Source: Verrucomicrobiales bacterium
GTDB taxonomy: Bacteria > Verrucomicrobiota > Verrucomicrobiia > Limisphaerales > F1-80-MAGS106
DNA: 52,256 nt
Assembly: GCA_005805305.1 (NCBI GenBank)
Contig: SYMW01000008.1
Coordinates: 1-52,256, forward strand
Direction: 5' to 3'
Shown: positions 52,138 through 52,256 of the stretch, in pieces
Numbering within the stretch: position 1 is the first letter of the stretch
Layout of the letters: each line of letters starts with the position of its first letter
Made by a program: the position numbers and the translations under genes
The notes under the pieces: model-generated
What the model saw: only the letters and a program-made list of their open reading frames with translations
Databases searched by the model: none
What the model was told of the DNA's origin: nothing

Positions 52138-52256
52138 ATCGGGTCGGGTGCCGGGGATTGCGCCCCGGCACCCTCCCACACCACCGTACGTGCGGTTTTC
52201 CGCATACGGCGGTTGAACGATGCAGCCCTGTTTACATGGTGGCTGCTAGGTCTGAC
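52138..52256 (-). mobile_element. Group II intron, 3' end (domains IV stem, V and VI; cut by window edge)
   Basis: Read on the minus strand, the 34-nt domain V is 52214-52181: two 15-base arms with an AAAA turn, a two-base CG bulge and flush pairing otherwise (CCGCCGTATGCGG against CCGCACGTACGG). Domain VI follows as an 11-bp perfect stem, GGGTGCCGGGG with CCCCGGCACCC (52173-52163 and 52156-52146), and the element ends ACCCGAT at 52138. Upstream, GCAGCC and GGCTGC (52246-52241 and 52227-52222) match the base of domain IV, in which a reverse transcriptase usually sits. The intron body and 5' end lie beyond the window. Confidence 0.82.

Noticed and set aside
1-52256. CRISPR arrays, tRNA or rRNA genes, prophage or toxin-antitoxin loci
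   Set aside because: No regular spacer repeats, no tRNA-like cloverleaf ends and no structural phage or toxin genes were seen on either strand.

Overview
The window reads as a chromosomal segment of a PVC-group bacterium, most likely a Verrucomicrobium of the Pedosphaera/Limisphaerales kind. This is an inference from gene content: a DUF1501 plus cytochrome c/DUF1549/DUF1553 pair, DUF1080 proteins, Gfo/Idh/MocA oxidoreductases, pseudopilins with an H-X9-DG motif, CotH, several Tat-exported metabolic enzymes, and an LpxD gene that implies a lipid A outer membrane. DNA is GC-rich throughout and genes sit in short, tightly coupled runs (ATGA, TAATG and GTGA junctions). I see no tRNA, rRNA, CRISPR or prophage.

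Layout. 1-648: end of a kinase-like ATPase. 702-5241 (minus): secreted c-type cytochrome/DUF1553 protein followed by its DUF1501 partner. 5290-7781 (minus): Rieske oxygenase and FAD oxidoreductase resembling glycine-betaine demethylation. 8163-10868 (plus): tandem DUF1080 protein and a threonine dehydratase-like PLP enzyme. 10965-16444 (plus): TSGG-repeat protein, then a three-gene run of LamG/Kelch-like protein, lyase-like jelly-roll protein and Tat metallophosphoesterase. 16499-26752 (minus): nine codirectional genes (pseudopilin, small anchored protein, beta-propeller, nitrilase, two amidohydrolases, Tat-tagged DegT aminotransferase, CotH kinase, pseudopilin). I regard this cell-envelope cluster as the best candidate for an undescribed system. 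27029-30055 (plus): very large PQQ-type propeller. 30166-30741 (minus): rhomboid protease. 31343-33574 (plus): SDR and GH88-like hydrolase. 33642-38538 (plus): TolC-like, HlyD-like and MacB-type permease without an adjacent ATPase. 38622-40063 (minus): panD-lpxD. 40136-42974 (plus): two Gfo/Idh/MocA dehydrogenases and a peroxiredoxin, each unit with a good sigma70-like promoter. 43026-46703 (minus): glcD-glcE-glcF, divergent from an alanine-glyoxylate aminotransferase (46794-47954), giving a glycolate to glyoxylate to glycine route. 48015-51221 (minus): MFS transporter, Tat TIM-barrel epimerase-like protein and histone-deacetylase-like amidohydrolase.

Mobile and repeated DNA. A family of about 158-bp elements with long terminal inverted repeats (ends TTAAAACGGCAGTTG / CAACTGCCGTTTTAA) occurs four times (7895, 9543 inverted, 30962, 51733) plus an end fragment at 664. 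It looks like a MITE, and two inverted copies bracket the DUF1080 gene. At the right edge (52138-52256, minus) lies the 3' end of a group II intron with recognisable domains V and VI; the 21 bp next to its 3' junction recur at 51429-51449.

Substrates of the secreted enzymes cannot be fixed from sequence alone. Functions below are family-level unless catalytic residues are cited.
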